A stretch of DNA of 14,112 nucleotides from Vicinamibacteria bacterium (lineage in GTDB: Bacteria > Acidobacteriota > Vicinamibacteria > Vicinamibacterales > 2-12-FULL-66-21), in the NCBI GenBank assembly GCA_025937075.1, contig JAICSD010000059.1, positions 1 through 14,112 on the forward strand, given 5' to 3'. The notes under the pieces are model-generated. The model saw only the letters and a program-made list of their open reading frames with translations. It searched no databases and was not told where the DNA came from. Shown here in pieces: positions 1-6,291 of the stretch. Position numbers and translations under genes: made by a program. Numbering within the stretch: the first letter of the stretch is position 1; every line of letters starts with the position of its first letter.

Positions 1-140
1 CCTCAATCCCCAATCCTCAATCCCCAATCCTCAATCCTCAATCCCGAATCCCGAATCCCGAATCCCGAATCCCGATCCCGAATCCCGAACCCCCGAACCC
101 CGAACCCCGAACCCGACTCCCGACTCCCGACTCCCGACTC
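1..140. repeat. Degenerate tandem heptamer repeat tract
   Basis: About 20 head-to-tail copies of a 7-bp unit fill the left end and run into the window edge. The unit changes along the tract: CCTCAAT/CCCCAAT at 1-42, CCCGAAT at 43-83, CCCGAAC at 84-112 (with an 8-bp unit at 91-98), then four exact CCGACTC at 113-140. One 6-bp unit lies at 71-76. The gradient suggests local duplication and drift of neighbouring units. Open frames run through it because the unit seldom makes stops, but they give only low-complexity Gly/Ser/Arg peptides. A TAA at 145-147, in frame with the following gene, shows that gene starts after the tract. Function is unknown. Confidence 0.93.
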
Positions 141-156
141 GGACTAATCTTGTCTC

Positions 157-834
157 GTGGATCCGTCCGAGTACTGCCGAGCGATCGAAACGTATCTGTG
201 CCGCAAGAACGAGGGGCACCTGATTCGGATCGTCGGCCCCGCGTTCGAGCAGGTGTGCGGCTGGGCGGCGCAGGGTGTGCCGTTGAGCATCGCGTGCAAA
301 GGGATCGACAGGTACTGCGAGCGGTATTACGCGAAGGGTCCGCGGCGACGGCCGGTGTGGATCGAGTTCTGCGAGCCGGATATCCTGGAGCTGTTCGACG
401 ATTGGCGCCGCGCGGTCGGCGTCGGCAGGGACGCAACCGAGCCCGCCCGGCGCGAGACGCTGCCCGCGCATCTCGAGCGGACGATCGCGCGTCTGACGGC
501 GCTCAGGGCCGGCGGCTCGCGGTCGGCGGCGTTCGACGAACAGGTCGCATCGATCACACGCGAGCTGGACGCGATGCGTGGCCACGCCCGGCAGGCGAGG
601 GGTGTCGGCCGAACGGCGCTGGTGGAGCAGCTCGCTGCGCTGGACAAGCACCTGATCGATGCCGCATCGGACGAGCTGCGGGATCGGCGCCCCGAGCTCG
701 AAGGGGAGGCTCGGGCCGAAATCGCGCCGTTCGCGTCGAGGATGACGGAAGAGGCGCGCGCAGCGGCCGTTCGTGTCGCGCTGGAGCGCGTCATCAGAGA
801 TGCGCTTGGCCTGCCGGTGATAGTGTTCGAATAG
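157..834 (+). CDS. Conserved-looking hypothetical protein (225 aa)
   Basis: I cannot assign a function. The GTG start at 157 (MDPSEYCRAIETYLCR) is the first usable start after an in-frame TAA at 145-147, and no strong Shine-Dalgarno is visible. Residues 1 to about 90 look like a compact domain rich in Cys and aromatics (YCRAIETYLCR, QVCGWAAQGVPL, GIDRYCERYYAKG, WIEFCEPDILELFDDWRR). The remainder is Arg/Ala/Glu-rich and mostly helical in character, possibly coiled coil around residues 105-150. No signal peptide or membrane segment is seen, so it is probably cytoplasmic. It ends 5 bp before the RNA methyltransferase start, so co-transcription and an RNA- or translation-related role are plausible, but that is inference from position only. 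Confidence 0.8.
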   Translation: MDPSEYCRAIETYLCRKNEGHLIRIVGPAFEQVCGWAAQGVPLSIACKGIDRYCERYYAKGPRRRPVWIEFCEPDILELFDDWRRAVGVGRDATEPARRETLPAHLERTIARLTALRAGGSRSAAFDEQVASITRELDAMRGHARQARGVGRTALVEQLAALDKHLIDAASDELRDRRPELEGEARAEIAPFASRMTEEARAAAVRVALERVIRDALGLPVIVFE

Positions 835-839
835 CGGCA

Positions 840-2126
840 TTGACAAGCCTCAGTCCCGGCCAGCAAATCGAGCTGACGATCGAGAAGCCCGCGTCGGGCG
901 GCCGGATGATCGCGCGCCATCACGGACAGGTCGTGCTCGTGCGCGGCGCGATTCCCGGCGAGCGCGTCGCGGCGCTGATCGAGAAAGCCGATCGGCAGCT
1001 CGCCTTCGCGGTCACGCGCGAGGTGATCGAGCCCTCACCAGATCGCCGTCCTGCGGGTGACGATCCGCTGTGCGGCGGCGCGCTCTACAGCCACATCGCG
1101 TATCCCCGTCAGCTCGCGATCAAGGCTGACGTCATCCAGGACGCGTTCACCAGGCTCGCGCGGCATCCGCTGGAGTTCCCGATCGCCGTCGCCGCATCAC
1201 CCGAGCAGGGCTACCGCACGCGCGCGAGGTTCCACATTCAGGGCACGCGCTCAGGCTATTACCGGGAAGGCACGCACCAACTCTGCGATGCCGCCTCAAC
1301 GAGGCAGTTGTCGCAAGAGCTGCTGACGGCGATGCAGGCGTTGACGGAGAGTCTGAACCGCCACGCGCCGGGCACGGCCCTCTCGATTGCGATGGCCGAG
1401 AACCTCGCCGGCGATCGCCGCGCGGCACACATCGAGCTCGCCTCGGCCTCCCGCGTCGATTCCGCCACGCTCGAGGCGGTGTGCGCCGACGCGCTGGTCA
1501 CCGGCGTCACCGCGCGCGGCAACGGCGCCGTGCTGGCGGCCGGCAACCCCGTCATCGTCGATTCCCTGGCCGCGCTGACGGCCTCTCAGGCCCGCGAAGG
1601 CGAACTCGGCCGGCATCCCGAATCGTTCTTTCAGGGGAATCGCTATCTGGTTCCGGCGCTCGTCACCGGAGTGCTCGAGAGTGTTCGAGAGGGACCGGTC
1701 CTCGACCTCTACTCGGGAGTGGGGCTGTTCTCCGTGACGCTCGCAGCCACCACTGACATGCAGGTGACCGCCGTGGAAGGCGATCGATCGAGCGGCGCGG
1801 ATCTCGTCGAGAACGCGCGGGCTTACGCGCGGCTCGAGCCGATTGTGCGGAGCGTGGAAGATTACCTCCGGACCATGCGTGCGACGGCGGCGACTATCGT
1901 GATCGATCCGCCGAGAACCGGCGTATCGAAGGAGGCCGTCTTGAACCTCATTCGCCAGCAGGCGCCGCGGGTGGTCTACGTGTCGTGCGATCCGCCAACG
2001 CTCGCGCGCGATGCACGACGGCTGCTCGACGCGGGCTACGTCCTCGAATCGGTCCGTGCGTTCGATTTCTTCCCGAACACACCGCACGTCGAGACGCTCG
2101 TCACCTTCTACCGCTCGGCGCGCTGA
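840..2126 (+). CDS. Class I SAM-dependent RNA (uracil-C5) methyltransferase, RlmD/TrmA family
   Basis: Predicted to methylate C5 of a uracil in rRNA or tRNA using SAM. From TTG at 840 the protein has 428 residues. Residues ~1-50 form a TRAM-like RNA-binding domain (PGQQIELTIEK, GAIPGERVAALIEKA). The Rossmann methyltransferase domain has SFFQGN near 262-267, SAM motif I (VLDLYSGVGLFSVTLA, with Asp289), motif IV (IDPPRTG near 354) and the catalytic loop YVSCDPPTLARD with nucleophile Cys383. TTG 840 is the only usable start that keeps the TRAM domain. The next, ATG 906, would cut into it. RlmD enzymes carry a 4Fe-4S cluster bound by C-x5-CGGC plus a later Cys. Here only Cys78 of the first motif is clear, so the cluster appears lost. 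Uracil 5-methylation is well supported, but RlmD versus TrmA specificity is open. Confidence 0.9.
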   Translation: MTSLSPGQQIELTIEKPASGGRMIARHHGQVVLVRGAIPGERVAALIEKADRQLAFAVTREVIEPSPDRRPAGDDPLCGGALYSHIAYPRQLAIKADVIQDAFTRLARHPLEFPIAVAASPEQGYRTRARFHIQGTRSGYYREGTHQLCDAASTRQLSQELLTAMQALTESLNRHAPGTALSIAMAENLAGDRRAAHIELASASRVDSATLEAVCADALVTGVTARGNGAVLAAGNPVIVDSLAALTASQAREGELGRHPESFFQGNRYLVPALVTGVLESVREGPVLDLYSGVGLFSVTLAATTDMQVTAVEGDRSSGADLVENARAYARLEPIVRSVEDYLRTMRATAATIVIDPPRTGVSKEAVLNLIRQQAPRVVYVSCDPPTLARDARRLLDAGYVLESVRAFDFFPNTPHVETLVTFYRSAR

Positions 2127-2797
2127 CGCGCGGCGCGCACGAACGCATCGAACAGCGCGGCGAACCGGCCCGTTCTCCAGAAGTTCTCCGGATGCCACTG
2201 CACGCCGAGGCAGAACGCGCCGTCAGGCCGTTCGATGGCTTCGACGACGCCGTCCGGCGAGTGCGCCGAGGCGACCAGCGACGGCGCGACCTCCGCGACG
2301 GACTGATGATGACGGCTGTTCACGCCGCACGTCGTGAGATCGAGCGCGAAGCCCATCGCATCGGCGAGGCGGCTTCCCTCCGCGACGCTGATTGGGTGCG
2401 CGACGACATCCTTCTGCTGGGTGACGGAATGACGGAGGTCCGAATCGACGGCGCTCGGAATGTCCTGAACGAGGCTGCCTCCGGCTGCGACGTTGAGGAC
2501 CTGCGCGCCGCGGCAGATCGCGAAGAGCGGCACCTGCTGCGCCATCGCCTGCCGCGCGAGCGGGATCTCGAACGCATCCCTCGCCGCGTCCACGTCCGTC
2601 GTCGGATGCGGCGCCTCGCCGTAGAGTCCCGGCTCGACATCGGCACCGCCCGTCAGGAGCAGACCGTCGATGCGGGTGAGCACGTCCGCCGGATCCTCGT
2701 CGCTCTCCAGCACGAGCGGTTCGCCGCCGGCACGAAGGACGGATTCGACGTAGTCGTCGAGCGTGGAGCAGCGGGTGAGGCCGATGATGGGTTTCAT
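2108..2797 (-). CDS. Gamma-glutamyl-GABA hydrolase family protein (PuuD-like, peptidase C26)
   Basis: A class I glutamine-amidotransferase-fold hydrolase of 229 aa, a usual length for the family. PuuD-type members cleave gamma-glutamyl-gamma-aminobutyrate during putrescine breakdown, and relatives hydrolyse other gamma-glutamyl amides. Visible signatures are the N-terminal MKPIIGLTR strand, LLLTGGADVEP near residues 47-56, the nucleophile elbow FAICRGAQVLNV with Cys95, and GVQWHPE with His202 and Glu204 completing the triad. No synthetase domain is fused, so it acts as a stand-alone hydrolase. It is the last gene of the minus-strand mobA-argS group, 112 bp after argS, and a purine-rich AAAGAAG immediately precedes its ATG. 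Its 3' end overlaps the convergent methyltransferase gene by 19 bp. No polyamine-pathway gene lies nearby, so the substrate is unproven. Confidence 0.92.
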   Translation of the reverse strand: MKPIIGLTRCSTLDDYVESVLRAGGEPLVLESDEDPADVLTRIDGLLLTGGADVEPGLYGEAPHPTTDVDAARDAFEIPLARQAMAQQVPLFAICRGAQVLNVAAGGSLVQDIPSAVDSDLRHSVTQQKDVVAHPISVAEGSRLADAMGFALDLTTCGVNSRHHQSVAEVAPSLVASAHSPDGVVEAIERPDGAFCLGVQWHPENFWRTGRFAALFDAFVRAARQRAER

Positions 2798-2909
2798 CTT
2801 CTTTAACCGGGGGGCTTCGCCCCGCCGGACCCCCCAACGCCGTCGCTCGCGGGACCCCGACCCCGCTCCGCTCCGGCGGACGCGCCCTTGGCGCGTACGA
2901 AAATACGCG
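2798..2909. other. GC-rich intergenic region with several dyads (argS 3' end to PuuD-like gene)
   Basis: This 112-bp gap is packed with short inverted repeats. GGGGC-TTC-GCCCC (2811-2823) is flanked by CCGG on both sides. GCGCC-CTT-GGCGC (2882-2894) partly competes with a perfect 7-bp stem GCGCGTA/TACGCGC (2891-2910, 6-nt loop) that reaches the argS stop codon. On the minus strand the last hairpin lies right after argS and could slow or terminate transcription or protect the 3' end, but no T-run follows it, so it is not a textbook intrinsic terminator. The G-rich middle looks like a dispersed intergenic repeat, which needs a genome comparison. I see no clear promoter for the downstream gene. 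Confidence 0.6.
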
Positions 2910-2910
2910 C
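2891..2910 (-). terminator. Possible 3' hairpin after argS
   Basis: A perfect 7-bp inverted repeat, GCGCGTA and TACGCGC, encloses a 6-nt loop read as TTTTCG on the argS strand. It overlaps the first base pair of the argS TAG stop. The T-rich bases sit in the loop rather than after the stem, so this is a weak terminator candidate. Protection of the mRNA end is equally possible. Confidence 0.35.
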
Positions 2911-4997
2911 TACATGCGATCCGGGACCTCGCATCCCATGAGCGAGAGCGCCGTCGTGATCTGGCGGCGGTAATACTCCACCACCGCCGCGCGCCAGGTG
3001 CGGACGTCTTTCCGCTCCTCGTTCAGAATCGAGAACCGATGGTAGAAGCCGTTGAACTGCTGCGCGAGCGCGAAGGCGTACTTCGCGAGGACGGATAGTT
3101 CGAGCGTGCGTACCGCCTGCTCGACGATCTCGTCGAGGCGCGCGGCCTCGAAGGCGAGCGCCCACAGTTCGTCAGCGTCCTCCGAACCATCGGTGAGGCT
3201 GTCGGAAGCTGTCGCCTCCAGCGAGGCGAGGACACCGGCGACATCCATGCGTTCGCGGTCCTTCAGCTTGGCGAAGATGTTGTTGGCGCGCACGGCTGCG
3301 TACTGCAGATAGGGGCCGCTCTCACCTTCGAAGCTCAGCGCCTCGTCGATGTCGAATGCGATCACCTTGCCGCGCGAGAACTTGACCATGAAGTAGCGGA
3401 CGGCGGCGGTCGCGATGATCTCCGCGGTCCGGCGCACGTCGTCGCTGGACAGCTCCGGATTCCGCTTCGAGACTTCCTCCGTTGCCTTCTGGGACAACCG
3501 ATCGAGGAGGTCGTCGGCTTTCACCCCGAGCCCCTTCCGTCCGGAGACCTCGACGAACGGCTTGCCCGATTCATCGCTCGTGTCGTACCCGAGCTCGCGC
3601 GCCGTCTCGTGGGACAGTGCCACCATCTCGTACGAATAGTGGACGGAGCTCTTCGCCTGCTCGACGTATCCGAGGACCGCCAGGGCCTGCTTCACCAGCT
3701 TCTGCAAGTAGGACTGCCGCGTGTCGATGACATTGCACACCATCGACGCATGTCCGAACGCCGGAGCATCCGCCGCGCCATCCGAGGACGTCGTGGACCA
3801 CAATGGCCGTCCGCCGCTCTGGCGGGCGAAGATGCGGTAGAAGAAGTCGCGGCCGAGCAGCCCGAATTTCCAGAGCTGGTACGCCATGTCCTTTCCGACG
3901 TACGTGACCGTCCCGTCGGAGCGGACAATGACCTTTTCACGCGATTCCTTGCCTGGTTCGTCGCTCGCTTCTTCCGTCGTCTCGGCTGCGCTCGCGGTGT
4001 CCTCGTCCTCGATCCGCATCACCCAGCAGCCTTTGAGTTTCCCTTCCGTCTGCAGGAACACGCCGCCGCTCTTCTTGAGGAAATCGAATGCGTGCGCCCA
4101 GAAGTGCAGGCGCAGAATGTCTCCTTCCCACGTGAGCAGGTCGTACTCGATGTTCATCCGCTTCATCGTCGCGAGATGACATCGGACGATGCGGTCTGCC
4201 ACGAATGACGCCATCGCGGCGGTGTCATTGCCGCCGTGCTCGATGGCGTGCAGCGCCTCGCCGCGGATCTGGAGCCGCGTCCTGTCCTCCTCGTACCACT
4301 CCGTCACGCGCGCGTAGAGGTCCCAGCAGGAGTAGTCGAAGCGCGTGGAGTCCGCGAGCGCCTGCACGTCCGCGAGCGTCCGATGCTCGAGCTCGCGGAA
4401 GCCGACGACGACGTCGGCGACCTGGACGCCGGTGTCGTCGATGTAGTTCTGGATTTCGACCTGGCGTCCCTGGAAGCGCAGCAGCCGTCCGAGGGCGTCG
4501 CCCAGTGCGGCGTTGCGCAGGTGGCCGATATGCGCCGCCTTGTTCGGGTTGATGGCGGTGTGCTCGACGATGACTTTACGGCCTTCTGTCTCTCGTGCTT
4601 CCACTTGAAGGTGGAAGCTACGACTTTCAAGAGATTCGCGGGTCACGCCCACCCCGTGGCTTCCGCCTTCAGGCGGACGACCAGACGTCCATTGTTTCAC
4701 CCAGTACGGACGATCGAGGAACAGGTTGATGTAGCCGTTAGGGGCGGCTTCGATGCGTGAAAACCCGCCGACCGCGCCCAGGGCGGCCACCAGCTCCTGA
4801 GCGATCGCGCGGGGCGCCTTGCGCAGCCGGCGCGCCAGCGCAAAGGCGATCGGTACGGCCACGTCCCCCAGCGCGCGGCGCGGCGGCGCTTCGAGCGCCA
4901 TGTCGGTGACGACGGGGTCGCTGGCGGGGATGCCGTACGAGCGCGCGACCGACTCGGCCATTCGGCTGCGAACGAGATCGTGAATCGGAAGAATCAT
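2910..4997 (-). CDS. argS: Arginyl-tRNA synthetase (class I), with in-frame palindromic insert
   Basis: Charges tRNA-Arg with arginine in the cytoplasm. The protein has 695 aa, longer than the common 550-600. The N-terminal Add-1 domain (~1-95) ends NGYINLFLDRPYWVKQW. The catalytic domain opens with VIVEHTAINPNKAAHIGHLRN, whose HIGH is residues 156-159. The KMSKS-equivalent loop reads VSGRKG near 484. QYAAVRANNIFAKL begins the DALR anticodon-binding domain, which runs to the C-terminal GCEVPDRM. Two additions account for the extra length. Residues ~104-139 come from a palindromic DNA element, and an acidic low-complexity stretch lies at ~330-350 just before EKVIVRSDGTVTYVG. All core motifs are intact and the frame is open, so the enzyme is probably functional. 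It starts 23 bp after mobA, suggesting co-transcription. The ATG at 4997 has no strong Shine-Dalgarno. Confidence 0.97.
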   Translation of the reverse strand: MILPIHDLVRSRMAESVARSYGIPASDPVVTDMALEAPPRRALGDVAVPIAFALARRLRKAPRAIAQELVAALGAVGGFSRIEAAPNGYINLFLDRPYWVKQWTSGRPPEGGSHGVGVTRESLESRSFHLQVEARETEGRKVIVEHTAINPNKAAHIGHLRNAALGDALGRLLRFQGRQVEIQNYIDDTGVQVADVVVGFRELEHRTLADVQALADSTRFDYSCWDLYARVTEWYEEDRTRLQIRGEALHAIEHGGNDTAAMASFVADRIVRCHLATMKRMNIEYDLLTWEGDILRLHFWAHAFDFLKKSGGVFLQTEGKLKGCWVMRIEDEDTASAAETTEEASDEPGKESREKVIVRSDGTVTYVGKDMAYQLWKFGLLGRDFFYRIFARQSGGRPLWSTTSSDGAADAPAFGHASMVCNVIDTRQSYLQKLVKQALAVLGYVEQAKSSVHYSYEMVALSHETARELGYDTSDESGKPFVEVSGRKGLGVKADDLLDRLSQKATEEVSKRNPELSSDDVRRTAEIIATAAVRYFMVKFSRGKVIAFDIDEALSFEGESGPYLQYAAVRANNIFAKLKDRERMDVAGVLASLEATASDSLTDGSEDADELWALAFEAARLDEIVEQAVRTLELSVLAKYAFALAQQFNGFYHRFSILNEERKDVRTWRAAVVEYYRRQITTALSLMGCEVPDRM
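4594..4680 (-). repeat. Paired palindromic (REP/BIME-like) element inside argS
   Basis: Two hairpins in one orientation lie about 43 bp apart inside argS. Proximal to the HIGH-motif side is GCTTCCAC-N6-GTGGAAGC (4597-4618), an 8-bp perfect stem. The other is TCCGCC-N4-GGCGGA (4662-4677), a 6-bp stem. Read on the argS strand, both are followed by nearly the same bases, GGAAGCACG and GGAAGCCACG, and both are preceded by GTCGT, so they look like copies of one unit. The stretch codes for residues ~106-138 (SGRPPEGG ... FHLQVEARE) in the linker between the N-terminal and catalytic domains, where other ArgS proteins usually have only about 10-15 residues. Dispersal elsewhere in the genome is expected but cannot be seen here. 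Confidence 0.75.
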
Positions 4998-5020
4998 CAG
5001 GGCTGCTGCGCAGTGGTAAA

Positions 5021-5674
5021 TTAGTCCGTGATAGGATTTTGCGGCGGTTCTCTATTTCCCTCGATCCAGGCCCGGGCGCGCGCGTAGTCATGCGGCGTGT
5101 TGATATTCACGAACAGCCGTTCGTCCGGATCGTACGCCGCGAGCGCTTCCGCACCCAGCTCGCGGACCCGAATCTCCCGCGCCAGTTCGGATACCTGCAG
5201 GTCGCCGCGATCGATGCGCGCCCTGGCGGCCGCCGCACATCGTCGGTGATAGAGCGCGCAGAGCGGCTCGAGGCCGCGGGCCGAACGCGGGATCACCGCG
5301 TCGTGCTCGCCGGAGATTTCGTCGGACATCTCGTCAATCAGGCGCTCGAAGAGCGCCGCCGAGACGAACGGCAGATCGCACGCGACGATCAGCACGAAAT
5401 CGCGTCGTGCGTGGACGAGCGCCGTATACACGCCGCCCAGAGCGCCCGCGCCGGGAATGGCATCCGGGAAGACGGGAAGCTGCAGCGCCGCGTATCGCGA
5501 TGGATCGTTGCTGACGATGGCAATGTCGTCCGCGACGACCGAGAGCGCCGCAAGCTGACGATCGATGACGCGCGCCGCGCCGAGGCGCAGGGCGGCCTTG
5601 TCCGTGCCGCCGAAGCGCCGCGCCCGGCCGCCGGCGAGAATGGCCGCCGAGACACGAGGCCGCACGCCCGACAT
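5021..5674 (-). CDS. mobA: Molybdenum cofactor guanylyltransferase
   Basis: Transfers GMP from GTP to molybdopterin-bound molybdenum, making the bis-MGD cofactor of DMSO-reductase-type enzymes. It is a cytoplasmic, about 217-aa single-domain nucleotidyltransferase with a Rossmann-like fold. Seen: the nucleotide-binding loop LAGGRARRFGGTDKA (~14-28), FPDAIPGAGALGGVYTAL, the metal-binding VACDLPFVSA, LEPLCALY, and the family's C-terminal FVNINTPHDYARAR. The start may be ATG 5674, used here, or GTG 5680 two codons upstream. The upstream gene on the opposite strand begins at 5692, leaving only 17 bp. It appears to lead a mobA-argS-hydrolase group. No molybdoenzyme or other moa/moe gene is in view. 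CobY/MobA-like paralogues are the main alternative, but the C-terminal signature favours MobA. Confidence 0.93.
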   Translation of the reverse strand: MSGVRPRVSAAILAGGRARRFGGTDKAALRLGAARVIDRQLAALSVVADDIAIVSNDPSRYAALQLPVFPDAIPGAGALGGVYTALVHARRDFVLIVACDLPFVSAALFERLIDEMSDEISGEHDAVIPRSARGLEPLCALYHRRCAAAARARIDRGDLQVSELAREIRVRELGAEALAAYDPDERLFVNINTPHDYARARAWIEGNREPPQNPITD

Positions 5675-5691
5675 TATCACGCCGCCCGCAT

Positions 5692-6291
5692 ATGAGCGAA
5701 CCCCGTATTGGACGTGTCCTCGTCGCCAGCCTGCACCAGTCGATCGCGGATCTGCTGCCGGCGCGGCTCGAGTTCTACGAAAACTGGCTCAACGCCTCCG
5801 GACTGCGCGACGGTACCATCGGCCTCGCGCCGTTGTCGGCCGTCCTCAGCTTTCTGCGGACCGAAGGGGACGCCTACAACCTGATTACCGCGCGTGCCGG
5901 CGAATACGCCGCCGCGTGGACCGTCGACAACGTCGCGCCGCTCGAGCGGCGATTGATCCGCGCCCTGCCGGCGCCGCTGAGGGCGCGTGCCGCGCTGCGT
6001 ACGGCGCGGGCCCTCGTCCGGGCCACTTATCCCGGCTCGCGCGCCATCACGCGAATCAAGCGCGGATCGGTTGCGATCGACCTGCGCGGATCGCTCTTCT
6101 GCGAGGTGCGCGAGACGTCGATGCTGCCTCTCTGCGGCTTCTATGCATCGGCGATCGCGCGCGTCCTCCACCTGCTGGACGTCGAGGCGGACGTCCGCGT
6201 CAACGACTGCCGCGCCTCGGGAGGCCGGAAAGGGTGCCTGCTGGTGGCGACGCTCAACAGGCGTCAGTCGAACAGCGCTGTGGCCGCATGA
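5692..6291 (+). CDS. Hypothetical protein with V4R-like cysteine domain
   Basis: A 199-aa protein without signal peptide or membrane segment, probably cytoplasmic. The C-terminal half (~110-187) has a pattern like V4R (4-vinyl reductase-type) domains: CGFYASAIARVLHLL, then VRVNDCRASGGRKGCLLVATL. V4R domains bind small hydrophobic ligands or metal and often end with a V-x-E-x-x-C-x-x-x-G-x-x-x-C motif. Here Cys148, Cys173 and Cys182 occupy comparable places, with Cys137 extra. The N-terminal part (LLPARLEFYENWLNASGL) has family-typical helices. ATG 5692 is preceded by no good Shine-Dalgarno. Its stop overlaps the next gene's start as ATGA, so the two are likely translationally coupled. It heads the seven-gene plus-strand run. 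The domain call is by eye; a heme-NO-binding-like relative is the alternative. Confidence 0.7.
   Translation: MSEPRIGRVLVASLHQSIADLLPARLEFYENWLNASGLRDGTIGLAPLSAVLSFLRTEGDAYNLITARAGEYAAAWTVDNVAPLERRLIRALPAPLRARAALRTARALVRATYPGSRAITRIKRGSVAIDLRGSLFCEVRETSMLPLCGFYASAIARVLHLLDVEADVRVNDCRASGGRKGCLLVATLNRRQSNSAVAA

Noticed and set aside
1..140. CRISPR-like or telomere-like array
   Set aside because: Units are 7 bp with no spacers, and nothing indicates a linear chromosome end; a plain intergenic tandem repeat fits.
150..839. 5' extension of the methyltransferase frame to about 658 aa
   Set aside because: This stretch is out of frame with the strongly gene-like ORF at 157-834 and has Arg/Gly/Ala-rich sequence with no family match. 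TTG 840 fits the TRAM domain.
31..846. Long minus-strand open frames running into the heptamer tract
   Set aside because: The N-terminal part is the antisense of the real plus-strand gene and the C-terminal part translates the repeat into Gly/Ser/Arg low complexity, with no domain.
3808..3828. Another hairpin in argS (CGTCCGCC-GCTCT-GGCGGGCG)
   Set aside because: It faintly resembles one palindrome of the argS insert, but the protein here (GGRPLWSTTSSDG) fits normal family sequence and length, and the stem has a wobble pair. Treated as chance in a GC-rich gene.
5565..6287. 5' extension of the TPR-protein frame across mobA and the V4R-like gene
   Set aside because: Overlaps two real genes, gives Arg-rich shadow sequence, and the ATG at 6288 is followed by a good signal peptide.
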